A stretch of DNA of 64,000 bases from Tamarix chinensis (lineage: Eukaryota > Streptophyta > Magnoliopsida > Caryophyllales > Tamaricaceae): positions 2,108,001-2,172,000 of the forward strand of contig CM060173.1 in the NCBI GenBank assembly GCA_030549775.1, read 5' to 3'. A program made the position numbers and the translations under genes. Under the pieces are notes generated by a model that was not told the DNA's origin, did no database searches, and saw only the letters and a program-made list of their open reading frames with translations. Of the stretch, positions 49,921 to 61,180 are shown in pieces; position 1 is the first letter of the stretch; each line of letters begins with the position of its first letter.

Positions 49921-51824
49921 TGGTGTGACCGTAGCCGGTACGCAATTTAAAGCCTCTTGTTGTCAATTGTAGCACTGGTAAATAAGGGTATCGTTCTAGC
50001 CGGGGATTGAGAGGGCTCACCTCTATCTAACTAGCTTAAAAATAATTAAAACTAAAAACACTAAATAACACACAAAATAAATAAACAAAATAAAATACTA
50101 ATGGGGGTTATAAAAATAATAATAAAAGATTAAATAAAATAAAATAAACTAATAATAAAAATAATGAAAATAATGGGAAACCCGCAAATATGAGAAATAT
50201 GTTAGGGAAATAAAAATCCACCATTAGATTAGGTCGTAATATAATATTTATTTCTAAGTCATCTTTTAATCGTGAGAATGAGATTGACCAAGTTGCACAC
50301 CAAAAGTAGGTCTATACACCTTATATTACTTCCCTTAGTTAATTAATACGACAAAGTGCCAATATTAACCCTATTAAATACTAGCATTATAGCAGCAACA
50401 AGCGGCTCCTATATTTAACTAGATTTAATGCATTAAGTGTAAGTGGAAGGCTGTCAATCTAAGTACCCAAACTAGTACAAAAAGCATGTCTAGCTGTATT
50501 TCCTTTCCTTGACCCACACATATCGAAACGTTTTACCACTTCGGTTAGAATCACAAAACGATTAGTTGAATTGTTATTTAACCTAGCTGCAATTTATATA
50601 TATAAATTCTAGTATATTTAGATGGCCACCTAGCAGGAAAATAATCCTACATACTGTCACTTATGAGGAACCAGAACAAGGCATGCACCAAATAAACTAT
50701 ACTTGACAGAATCATACATATAAACGATAGCAATGAACATAGAGTCAAGAAACAATCTCACGAAACAAAGAAAATAAAATTATAATTCAAATCATAATCT
50801 AGGGTTTTAATTCATTCCCTAACAATAAATAATCAGCCAGCCATAATTAAAGAATTAATTACACAGAAATATATATCTAAAATATAAATTAAAATAAGAG
50901 AAAGAAATAACCGGAATTAATTTTGGATAAACGATCAAGAATTTATTCAGATAAAAATTAATTTTATCTGAAATAAATTCTACCGGTATAAATTCCCTCT
51001 TATTTTTCTTCTCTCTCGGCTTTGATTTCCGTGTAACAATTCTTTTTCTTTTTCTTTTTCTTCGGCTGACGGCTGCTCCGTGCGCTCCCTGTCTGCTACT
51101 CTCGACCGCACTCGTGACGCTCCCTGCCCGAGCCTGCTGCTCTCCTCAGCGTCGAGCCTTAAAGGCTCTCGCTTCCTTTTGCCTCTCTGTTGCCTTTTTC
51201 CCGAGCCTATAAAGGCTCTGCCGCCTGCCGCTCACTTCCGAGCCTGAGAAGGCTCTGCCTTCTCTCCGCGTCCTCTGTCTCTGACTTGCGGCTCTACCGC
51301 CTAACGGCAGAGGCTACTTAGCTCTGCCTTTCTTTCCCATCCTATATTTATAACCTGCGCCCTCCTTTTTACTTCCGTGCTGCGCCCCACCTTTCCACGT
51401 CAGCCCTGCTGACTTTTCTTCATCTGTTTTCGTCGGCTGACTCAGCCCTTGCTGAGCTCGCCCGCCTTCATTTCTTTTTGTTTCGTGCGTCAATCTCAGC
51501 GTCTCCGTCCTCTTCTTCGTTTCATTTGTTTCCAGGCCTTTGGGCCTTCGGCCTTTGGCCATTGGTCCAAAGGTCTTATTTCTTTTTTTTTTTAATTTTC
51601 TTTTATTTAAAAACAAACCCTGCAAAATAAAATTCAATAAATATTAATAAATAATATTTTATTCTAAATTTACTTAATTTATATCATTTTAGCTCAAATA
51701 ATAAAATTTATGTAATTTTTACCACTTAAGCATAAAACAATAATTATTCCCCTATATTAGTTAAATAAACTACCAAAAACTAAGATTATAAGGGTATAAA
51801 ATGTGTCAAAATATGAACTCATCA
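49921..51824. mobile_element. Element F: 1.9 kb solo-LTR-like insertion
   Basis: Starts TGGTGTGACCG and ends GAACTCATCA. CATGT flanks both sides (49916-49920 and 51825-51829). It splits the TTAGGGTTTGCATG repeat. The first 100 bp (AAATAAGGGTATCGTTC, GGGGATTGAGAGGG) resemble the LTR starts of some plant Ty3/gypsy elements; that assignment is inference. No coding sequence. A GC-rich stretch at 51060-51560 holds small perfect hairpins. Confidence 0.82.
51154..51255. repeat. Three GAGCC...GGCTC hairpins in element F
   Basis: GAGCCTTAAAGGCTC (51154-51168), GAGCCTATAAAGGCTC (51203-51218) and GAGCCTGAGAAGGCTC (51240-51255) are inverted repeats about 40-50 bp apart. Confidence 0.85.
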
Positions 51825-51829
51825 CATGT

Positions 51830-52060
51830 GGATTAGGGTTGCATAGAAGTATGTCTATGTGGAGTTAGGGTTGCATGGGAGCTAGGGATTGCATGGAAGT
51901 GTGGTATGTGGATATTGGGTTTGCATGGGAGCTAGGGTTGCATGGAAGTGTGGCTTACGATGAGTTAGGGTTTGCATGGGAGATAGGATTTGCATGGAAG
52001 TGTGGTACGTGGAGTTAGGGTTTGCATGGGAGCTAGGGTTGCATGGAGTTAGTCATGCAT
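51830..52060. repeat. TTAGGGTTTGCATG minisatellite, part 2 (in D)
   Basis: Continuation of the array after F: about six units, the best reading TTAGGGTTTGCATGGGAGCT. Confidence 0.88.
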
Positions 52061-52149
52061 GTTTGGGCAAATGTTTGTGAATGACAAATATTTTTGAATA
52101 AAATATTTAAGACACTAATATCTTAAAGTGGAAGATATTGAGACGAGAC

Positions 52150-52508
52150 CAGCTGATCCACCGGTTAGGAATAGTGGTTAGGGTTTTTACCCTATGTGTG
52201 ACCGATCCACCGGTACTAATAGTGGTTAGGACATGAGGTCCTATATGTGACCGGCCCACCGGTTATAATAGTGGGGGATCCCGAGCTCAATAAAGACAAA
52301 CCAGAGTTGTCAATGCTATTAAAAGATACTAATTACTTATAGTGTAACACCATGAGAGCAGGAACTAAGCCGATCCACCGATTAGGAATAGTGGTTAGGG
52401 TTTTACCCTATATGTGACCGATCCATCGGTAATAATAGTGGTTAGGGCATGATGCTCTATGTGTGACCAGTCCACCGGTTATAATAGTGGGGTGTTCCTG
52501 TTTTCACA
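52150..52508 (-). repeat. GCCGGTGG array, inverted copy in D
   Basis: Units read GATCCACCGGTTAGGAATAGTGG with GTTAGGGTTTTACCCTA in place of the CCAGGGC...CCTGG half-unit. The replacement is again self-complementary (TAGGG/CCCTA). Confidence 0.85.
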
Positions 52509-53963
52509 TGGATATGATAAAAGGTATGGTGTGTATCGACTTTTGATAAAAGAAAGATTAAATAATTAATTTGGACCTTTTTGGACCTTATGTGTGGACT
52601 TGTTGATTATAAGTTATGGATTTCATTTTATGCTTCTATATATCATATGTGTGGGTTTGTAAATGTATGTTGATCATTATCTTGCATGAATTAATGTGTT
52701 ATATGCCGACCTTAGTACTCGGTTACCTTACTCAGTATGTAGCGTACTGATCACCCGTTTTATGGGTGCTGCTCATTCCCACAAGTAGAAGGCCCGTCTG
52801 ATCTGTTGCAGGTAGGAGATACTTATTTTGATGCTATTGATGTCTACGGGACATCAGGAGGGACAGAGTGATAGCTGGGCTGGATTGATTTCTAGATAGG
52901 CGTGGCCGTATTCCTTTTTAATTTATAACTCATGTTATTTTTATTATGTTTGAGTTGCAGAAATGATTTTATTAATGTTGTTTAGTTATTATCTTGAAAA
53001 ACAATATTTGGTATTTCGAATTATGGACGACTGGCGCGTACTCTGATTCTTGTTTTTTTTATTATAAATTTGGATTTTATGGTATTACTAATAGTATTTT
53101 CTTAGCCTTAGCACTTGGTACCAGAACAGTAGGAGTGAACCTGTAACACCCCCAAATTTCACTCCTGAAAAAAAATTTTGAAAGAATAAAGCGGAAGCTA
53201 GGAGCGAATTTGGGAAATGTTACCGCCACATCTAACGCAAGATAAATGTCAACCATCTATCTCATGTTAGATGCAAGGCTAAAAAAATACCTGTTAAACA
53301 ATTAAATCCGAACTTTAAAAGCATAACAACGTTACGAGAATTTAAAGTCAATTACAAAACCCTTGGAAATTTAAATACAACACTCATAACTTCCAAAGAC
53401 GAATACAATTAAACAAAACAGATTCCGAAGGATAAATATCCGGACCGCTTACTCACTTAGGTCAAGCCTTCCACCCCAATTTAGTAACCGATCAACACCT
53501 GCATCAAAGGTCTGCTCCCCACCATCGGTGGATCATCACAAGACCCATTCAACCAGTGTAGTATCAGTACGGGTCCAATACTGAGTAAGTCCCACTACCC
53601 TATCTTATGGGAGAGACGTAAACTGTAACATCAAGTACATATTAAATTATGATATAATATATGGATACAATATCAGACATACTCACAACCCACAACATGA
53701 ATCTTGTCATACACCTGTAGTAACATATGAAACATATGTAACATCTCATTTAAACATATAAGCATGGTATAACCAAAATATAAAGTGGCTCATGCGCCTC
53801 AAATAGGAATAATCCATATTATTGGAAACTCAACGCGTGACATACTCACGAAATCAGCATGTAGTAATACAAATAATAAAAGCTGACCATAGTCCAATTA
53901 GACTTATTTCCTTTGAGTCTTTATTAAAAGTAGTCATTTCACACCACAGTCTTTATCAATCCA

Positions 53964-54336
53964 CGTGAGTGCGGGAACCCCACTATTATAGCCGGTGGAC
54001 CGGAAAGTATACACTCAGGGCAGAACGCTCCTGACCACTATTATTTGCCGGTGGACCGGTCTCCAGGGCAGAACGCTCCTGGCCACTATTATTTGCCGGT
54101 GGACCGGTCTAGCCCCGACTCACACGGTGTTCCACTGTAAGTATTTAGTATCTTTCTCATGTCTTATAAATTTTACGTTTGGGTTGCTGAGCACGGAAAC
54201 CCCCACTATTATAGCCGGTGGACCGAAAATCATACAGGGCAAAACGCTCCTGACCACTATTGTTCGCCGGTGGCACGGTCTCCAGGGCACCCTGGCTCCT
54301 GGCCACTATTATTCGCCGGTGGACCGGTCTGGGCCC
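53964..54336 (+). repeat. GCCGGTGG array, copy in E
   Basis: Six units, among the least diverged: CCACTATTATTTGCCGGTGGACCGG with CCAGGGCAGAACGCTCCTGG. One unit reads GGTGGCACGG. Confidence 0.9.
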
Positions 54337-57151
54337 GGCTTAGCATCTTCCTCTTTAAGTGATTAGTATCTTAACGTATCTTATTTGAAAGTGTTTTACC
54401 CTTGACATGCATGGCTAACTATATCCACACTTATCCTCCTAGGAGGGCCCGTCCCATATCTTGGAACTCGTGCACCCCTTATCACACCTCGATATCAATT
54501 TCCGTCTATACTCACACATAATAAAAACTAACCCTTACGGGTGTGGGTGAATGCCCAACACCTCGTGACATCAGACTCCACCCGCCATTAGCCTCGAGGG
54601 TTTCCCTTGAAACCCTAATAGGACCTATGCGGCCCAACTTCCTCTTATTTCACTACCATTAATTCATTTATCCTCAACACCTCATCTCATTTAGTTCCAA
54701 TTCCAACTCATATCGCTCTACCCATCGATTCCACCTGTGACTCTAAAATCCTAGTTGGCCACTTCAACCCTAGTACCTTTCTTTTCCCACAAGTAGCCTC
54801 TCCTTTTCACCCTATATTTCTTCTCTCCCAAAACACCCATAATCATTCCTCATAACATAAACTCTCACTCTCAACCCACACCTCACTCACCGTTAATCAT
54901 TTTTACTTCCGCCTTTTCCATATTACTAATTCTTCCCAAAACCCTAATCGGGTCCCTTATACTCCCTTTTAGCAACTCACTTCCCAATTATTTCTTTTTG
55001 CCATTTTATCTCCATGTCATAATAATAATAATAATAATCGCCCTAGCATGCATGTCCTAGAGGGTTACATCATATCACAGCACGTCATAATCACCACATA
55101 TGGATATCACATTCATGTTGTAAGAAAAACACATACCACATACCTTAACTCGAAGTTGCGCTACGCATAAAACACATTAAGGACAACTATGCGGTACACA
55201 ACCGGATATGGTATATATACAAAACATCTAAGGCATGCAAGTCACATAACACATAGGGACCTTAGCCACATCCTTACGAAATACCCATAAGTAGAGGTAA
55301 GTAGAGAACTTACCTGGATCCGAAGCTAGCTAAGCGAGATAAAAGGGAGAGAGATCACTAGCTCGTGGATCCACGAGAAAGCTTTCCTAGATCCGATAGA
55401 AATTGAAAACTAAATTAGAAATTATCCTATCAATCAATAATCCACATATTCTAATTAAATAAACACAAATGACACAAATGATCTTTCTTAGAAAACGTGT
55501 CCAAAAATTAAAACTTAAAAGCATAGCTCTATTAAAATTTAAGGTTAAAACTAAATCAAAACGGATTAATACAAATATCACTTGGGACATTTCAACTTAA
55601 TTTGGAAAGCCTGAGAAAGAATAATTGATCATAAGTTAATTTATCGAAAATAACTTATTTATTAGGTTTTACAACTAATTAGGTAACCTAACCATTTACA
55701 TAGAACCAAATCCAAACCGATTAGGTTAAAACCGAATTTAAATGATTTAAAACCCAAAGATAGAATTCGATTAGATAAAATACACATAGCAAAATCAATT
55801 TTATAAAATCATCCCAGAAAATTAGGGTTTTTAATACTTAAACCACAAATCGGCCAAATCACTTTGATTACCTCAAATTGATAGTTTTAAAACACAATTA
55901 AACTAATTTTAAACAAATCTAGACAATCAAATTCAACAAACGATCTTCTGATAAATCAATTCCAGATGATCAATTTTCAAAATTAGGGTTTTAAAGTCCA
56001 CGACATAAACGCAGGTAATTCAAATCAATTAATTCTAATTAAAGGTATTAGAATACAATTAGGCTCATTTCAACTACTTCTATAAATTTAATTTTAGCAA
56101 AACAACTATACAAATAACCAATCTCATAATCCCACTTAAAATCTAGGGTTTTAGACCCGAAAATGCAATTCGGTAAAATTCTATAAATTTAATCAAATTG
56201 AATGTTTAGAAATGCAATTAAATATCTTTTATAACATATCAAATAATCAATTGATCAAAACCGATAACATAATGTCCAATTTAGCACAATTAGGGTTTTT
56301 GGGCCCGGAACGCAAATCCGATCAATTCTTGCCAAAACATATAAATTGATGGTTCGGAAATGTAATTAAACATATTATAATGTAATTTATATAGTTAATT
56401 GAATAAAATAACCCGATTACCCAAACCAATTTAAACCCACGGGAGTTTTGACCTAAAAATCCAATTTCGATAAAACCTGCATAAATTTCTCAAATTGACG
56501 GTTCCAAAATAAAATTGGATACATTTTAAAACATATTGTATAATCAATTTGTCCAAAATCGCCAAATCGGTTGAATCCGAAAATTTTGGGCATAACCCGG
56601 CCAAAAATCCAATTTTTCCAAAGTTCCAACACAACCACACAATTAACCTATCCAAATTAATCTTACAACACATATATATATATAATCAACCAATCAATTT
56701 AGCTTTTTATAAGCTAATTCATACCCAATTAATCAAAACAAGGGTTAGGGTTTTTCGAAAATTATACCAAACGAAAAACCGATAAATCGGGGCAAAGGAA
56801 GGCCGGGGAAGCTTCGTCGGAGGCCAATGACTGCTCGCCGGTGATCGCCCGAGCTCGCCGATGACCGAACGGTAGCGCGAGCTGTGCAACTCGTTGCTGC
56901 TGCGCTCTGCCGCCGCTGCTGCTCCTGCACGCTGTTGTGCGCGGCTGCTCGCGGTTGCTGCGGCGGTGGTCGACGGGTGCTGGCGAGGTTGGCCAGAGCG
57001 GAGGAGCTGAGGAGAAGGTGGTGGCTGGCTAGGGTTGCGGGACAGGGCAAGGCGCAAGGGGTCGGGGACTGTTAGGGAAAAGAAGAGAAGAGAAAAGGAA
57101 GAAGGGAAAAGGGAAAAGGAAGAGGGGGAGGGTCGGGGCACCGACGGGTGG

Positions 57152-57175
57152 TTTTTTTTTTTTTTTTTTTTTTTT
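57152..57175. repeat. T24 homopolymer in E
   Basis: 24 consecutive T after CCGACGGGTGG, next to a purine-rich block on its left side. Confidence 0.95.
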
Positions 57176-58131
57176 ACAAATGCACCTAAAACAAATACTT
57201 AAGTCTAAAAATTATTATTAGAATATTTTATCTAAAATTTATTAAACGAAAATTATTTTGAAACGATCCAAGCGCTTAAAATTAATCAAAGCTATATAAA
57301 GAATTTCGGAAACATTTTCGGAATAATTTATTAATGAACGTAAAAATTTATATTATTTATATAAATACATTATAAGACCCCGAAATAATATTTAAAAACA
57401 TATAATAAAATATTTAAGTAAAATTCTAACAAACCGAGACTAATGTAAATAATTTCCGAAATCGGTTTTCCGTAAATCAAAAAGCATAAAACAAAAGAAA
57501 ATTAATTCCATGAAGAAATTCATAAATAAACTCCGAAAATCTTTTTAATTTAAAACTTCCCAAAAATTATTAACGATTCCCGAACACGAATAAATTTAGA
57601 GTCAGAAATATTTTCTACGGATAAAATCATTAAAATAAATTTAACTATTTAAACAGAAATTCTATAACTTAAATAATATATTTCGTTAACGAAATATAAC
57701 TTCAAAACAAAGCCGTAATCACATGACGAAGTTATAATCGAAAATAAATTTAAAATATTAAAAATCAAAATACGAGAAAGAACGGGAATATATATTTTTA
57801 ACCGACACTCGAACTCATAAGAATATAATAAAATCATTGTCGTTAATGAATTTATCTAGAATGGTTCGCAACGACAATAATTAATTAAATTCAAATATGA
57901 ATTCGAAATCGTCGATAAATTCATAAAACGAATTAAAATTAAAATAATTAAATGTTTACATCAAATTACGCTAATAAAATCATTAAGCTTAATAAATCTG
58001 GATTTTAAAAATACGGGGTATTACAGAACCGGTCTGGTACTAAGTGTGGCGGTAACATCCCCAAAATTTACGATTTTAATTTATGAGTATTGCTTTTTTT
58101 TTAAAAAATGTGTAAATTTTGGGGTGTTACA

Positions 58132-58469
58132 CTCTACCCAATTGTTGATGGACACAACCCCTTGTTGATCAAGACACCCATGTTGAAGGGTGTTGTTGAG
58201 ACAAAGGAAAAAGCCCAATAGCAAACGGTTTTCAGCACAATATCCTCATGTTGGCGAGTACGACTATGTTAGCCTTATCATGGGTAGCTTGTGTCGATGG
58301 TTATTTTTTTTCTACCTCCAAGTTATTTACTTTTGTACCTATATACTTGATTCCTAGAACATTATTTTTGGTGTAGATTATATGAGATCTGAGCTAAGGG
58401 ATAGAAACTTTGTATTTGAATCATTCTTATACTCATCAATTCATTAATAAAATTCCCAGCATCAAGTCG
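58132..58469. other. Intergenic flank of D
   Basis: Starts with the right target duplication CTCTA (58132-58136). No gene or repeat recognised. Confidence 0.55.
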
Positions 58470-59066
58470 TGGATTAAGCAATTTCTAACCACATAAAAAA
58501 ATTGTATTGTTTTCTACTACTTTTTTGTTTGATATCATTATTGTTAGTCTTTGCTTGGTAATTGAATATCACGACATGTTTCTCTTGTCCCATATATTAA
58601 TATATACTTTTTATCATGTTGGTACTAAGTAGTATGCAATTGTTTTAGGCCTTCAAATGCTTGTCATGATTATGCATCACATCCTACGGGACATAAGCTA
58701 TGGTTGAAAAATTTTAGTAGTCAATATACTCGGTGTGATCTATAAGAAAATTTAATTTTGACTCAAGATAAGAGATGAAATCATGGAGTTCACATATCAC
58801 TTGATGCTAGGTATATCAATAACTATAATGCATTCAATTATGTGAGGATAGCCTTGCTATTTCTTTCAGTTAATTAGACTCTCAAGGCCTTTGGACCCAA
58901 AAGTGGAAAGAAAGAACATCCAACTATGGAAGAATAAATAACTAATCATTACCCAACCGATTAGTCCTTTCTCCATCATCCATTCCCAAGATATCTTCAA
59001 TTCTTTGATTCTCTTCTTCATTTCTCCTCTCACTTGTTCAATGTTTGCAATACCATGCTCCAATTT
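58470..59066 (-). pseudogene. Decayed duplicate of the CHUP1/IPGA1-like gene 3' part
   Basis: 58953-59052 on the minus strand reads IANIEQVRGEMKKRIKELKISWEWMMEKGLIGW, against ANIERVREGASKRYKELQ and PWEWMMDRGLLGQ in the copy at 63903-64000. The following intron also matches (GGTAATGAT...). Of the next exon little is left beyond a TATAGATCACAC remnant of the YRAHQ end. The last exon is reduced to a CAAGCATTTGAAGGCC remnant (about 58645-58660) and has lost FVGGFD. Similarity continues past the stop to about 58470. It cannot encode the family C-terminus. Confidence 0.82.
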
Positions 59067-59831
59067 GCAATGTAAAAATTATTAACAATGTTAAAAATTT
59101 ACACAGCTCTATTTTGAAGGATGAAACTTTAGATTCTAGATTGTTAAGGTCCCTATAGTAGCAAGCAAATTTTCACAATGCATATGCCTTTTTTTTATTT
59201 TTTTTTATATACTATCTTTGGAAATGTTTAAGTGTAACCTTTTCATCTACTATATAGGAGAGTTCTCCATTTAGCTATTTCAAAAACGCTTCGCTTGATA
59301 AATTTCTTTGAATGCCATGTTTTCGACCTCCATATCCTAGAAATTGATGAACTATATTTGTCTCTCCACCTCTAACTTAACCTACGAAGGATAGTTTTAA
59401 GTCATTTACATTTGAAATAGGAATAAAGGGTAATATTTGAACATGCTAAGAAATTACTTACAGTTGAAAGATAAGTTGATTGGTTCTCGATCTCTGCAAT
59501 CATGTTCCTAGGATATGCTTTTGGTTGTACTCCAATAGCACTTGGTCTAGTATCCACCCATGTCTATGAGTTTACTCTTTTAGTTTGTGGCTTCATTATA
59601 TTATATTATAGTATATTGTTTGGTGTGGTAATCAAAGAGGCTATATATCTACCAATCCATCCACTTATATGGGTGTGTGCGTACTTACGTATTAGATGTA
59701 TAACCTAAGTATAACATTTTTTTGTTTCAATGTACTCAACTATACTATAGAAATATTTCCCTTCCACAGGAAGATAGTAGTGGGTATATGATAAATATAT
59801 AAAATATACATTATCTTAGTGTGTATCAATC
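59067..59831. other. Intergenic DNA without recognised gene
   Basis: AT-rich. A 68-codon hydrophobic open frame at 59502-59708 has no recognisable family and no supporting context. Confidence 0.45.
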
Positions 59832-61180
59832 ATGATTTACGAGTGTTTGATGTATATTTTATATTTAAATAGAGAATACAGGCGTGTTTTATATTCTTAT
59901 ATGCAGGTATTAGCTCAAGATTTAAATATTCAAAGATCATTGGAAGCTAAACAACAAGGTGAAGCTACAACAAGATTTAGAGTGCATAGTTCTAGAAGAA
60001 AATGGATGCAGGAGTATGAAGAATTATATTTTTAACCATGATACAATTTGAATTTGGAAAATCTCAAAGGATAAAAGTTGTAGGTCTATTCAATATATTT
60101 CCAACTCAAATTTAATCACCTCATTTTGAGGTTGTGCAAAAAAGTTATAGCCAAAATAACAACGATTGTCCAAATGAGCATAAAATAAGCAATACAGCTT
60201 TTGCCACACATGTGGTTTAGTTATCAATCTTACAAAGCCTCTTTGATTTTTGTTAGATTTTTGAGACCTATATACATGCATTTTATCTTAGGGGTTAGAA
60301 TATTTTTAGCTTTCTCTCAGCCACCAACCATTATTGAGTTCTAGAGTTCAATATTTGAAGGAATACCAAGGATTTATTGTACAAGATTAGATTACCAACC
60401 TCTATTTTGAAGATTTCAAATGAAAGACAGGTTAATTATTTCCCATTTTTAACTAATTTCTTTTTATAATTGATTTGCATATTTATTTCGTGTGTTCTCT
60501 TATCCCAATCATGTGTGAGTACACCCCTTGTCTCGGAATAAGAAAGAATCAAACTTTTAGGTAATCGATGATTAATTAGTGTACGTTCTCAATCAAAGTT
60601 TGAATCTTTAAACTTTTTTTTTGGTGATTGAACTTTTTTTATTTACTTGATCACCTAATTAGCAATCATAGATACTTAATTGAAAGATCAAAATGTGAAA
60701 ACTAATACCAAATCTATAGAAATTAAGCAAGGAACTCAAACAATGAAAGTAGGCTGGATTCTATGGAAATTCTATTGGATTATCAAGAAGCTTAATGTGT
60801 TTAATTTATTCCTATTTCCACAAAATTAGGTTAATTGGAATTAATTAGGCACAATCTTTAGACCAAAATAGATTAATTTAGGCTAATTCACCATTTTTAT
60901 TTTAAACCAACATTGAAAGTTGAAATAATTCATCATCGAGCATTAAAGTTGAAGTGAAACTTAGCCCTTCATTGTAATAAATTCCACATGGTTAGCTATT
61001 TATTTTATTTAATCTTGTAATTGTATTCTCTTATATTTCATTTGTCAGTTTAGTTAGTTGAAAACATAAAATTTAATACTTAAACCCTAATCTTTGTGGG
61101 ATTGACCTTGATAACTACAATAAATCCGTGCGCTTGTGAATTTACCTATTAGTATAACATCTAGCGGGTCCCATGTGCTC
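59832..61180 (+). mobile_element. Possible decayed LTR-element fragment
   Basis: 59900-60030 (GCTCAAGATTTAAATATTC, TCATTGGAAGCTAAACAACA, GGATGCAGGAGT) and 61090-61170 (CTTTGTGGGATTGACCTTGA, CCGTGCGCTTG, CTAGCGGGTCCC) resemble leader segments common in plant Ty3/gypsy elements and their non-coding derivatives, from memory. No LTR pair, target duplication or coding region was found. Confidence 0.3.

Larger units (their letters stand above)
53142..58025 (+). mobile_element. Element E: intact 4.9 kb solo-LTR-like unit
   Basis: Starts TGTAACACCCCCAAATTTCA and ends AATACGGGGTATTACA. GAACC flanks both sides (53137-53141 and 58026-58030). It contains a GCCGGTGG array but no ACCAAATT array. A middle part (55380-56750) is AT-rich and repeatedly shows AATTAGGGTTTT-like and ACCCAAACC-like motifs. 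A purine-rich block (57075-57140) is followed by a T run (57152-57175), then AT-rich DNA. No coding sequence and no second LTR. Confidence 0.87.
38543..58131 (-). mobile_element. Element D: solo-LTR-like unit interrupted by C, F and E
   Basis: Starts TGAAATGCCCCAAAAA and ends TTTTGGGGTGTTACA. CTCTA occurs at 38538-38542 and again at 58132-58136, a perfect 5-bp target duplication. Removing C, F, E and their duplications leaves about 4.37 kb. On the plus strand the order is: pyrimidine-rich block (38960-39460), a TATTATAAATA motif (39580-39590), TTA-rich DNA (40130-40700), GACCGGTGACGTTTTAGG (40960), TAGGGTTTGCATG repeats, an inverted GCCGGTGG array, then the AGCACTTGGTACCAGAAC block split by E. 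There is no coding sequence. The TATA-like motif hints that the plus direction could be the transcribed one; the strand given is only relative to C. Confidence 0.85.

Noticed and set aside
49585..52060. Interstitial telomere
   Set aside because: The repeat unit is 30-40 bp with only one TTAGGGTTT per unit, not a run of TTTAGGG.
16614..54336. CRISPR-like arrays
   Set aside because: Plant nuclear context, imperfect repeats without unique spacers of constant length, no cas genes, and the arrays lie inside LTR-like units.
59502..59708. 68-codon hydrophobic membrane-like protein
   Set aside because: No family, no conserved context, and AT-rich composition gives Leu/Ile/Phe-rich frames by chance.
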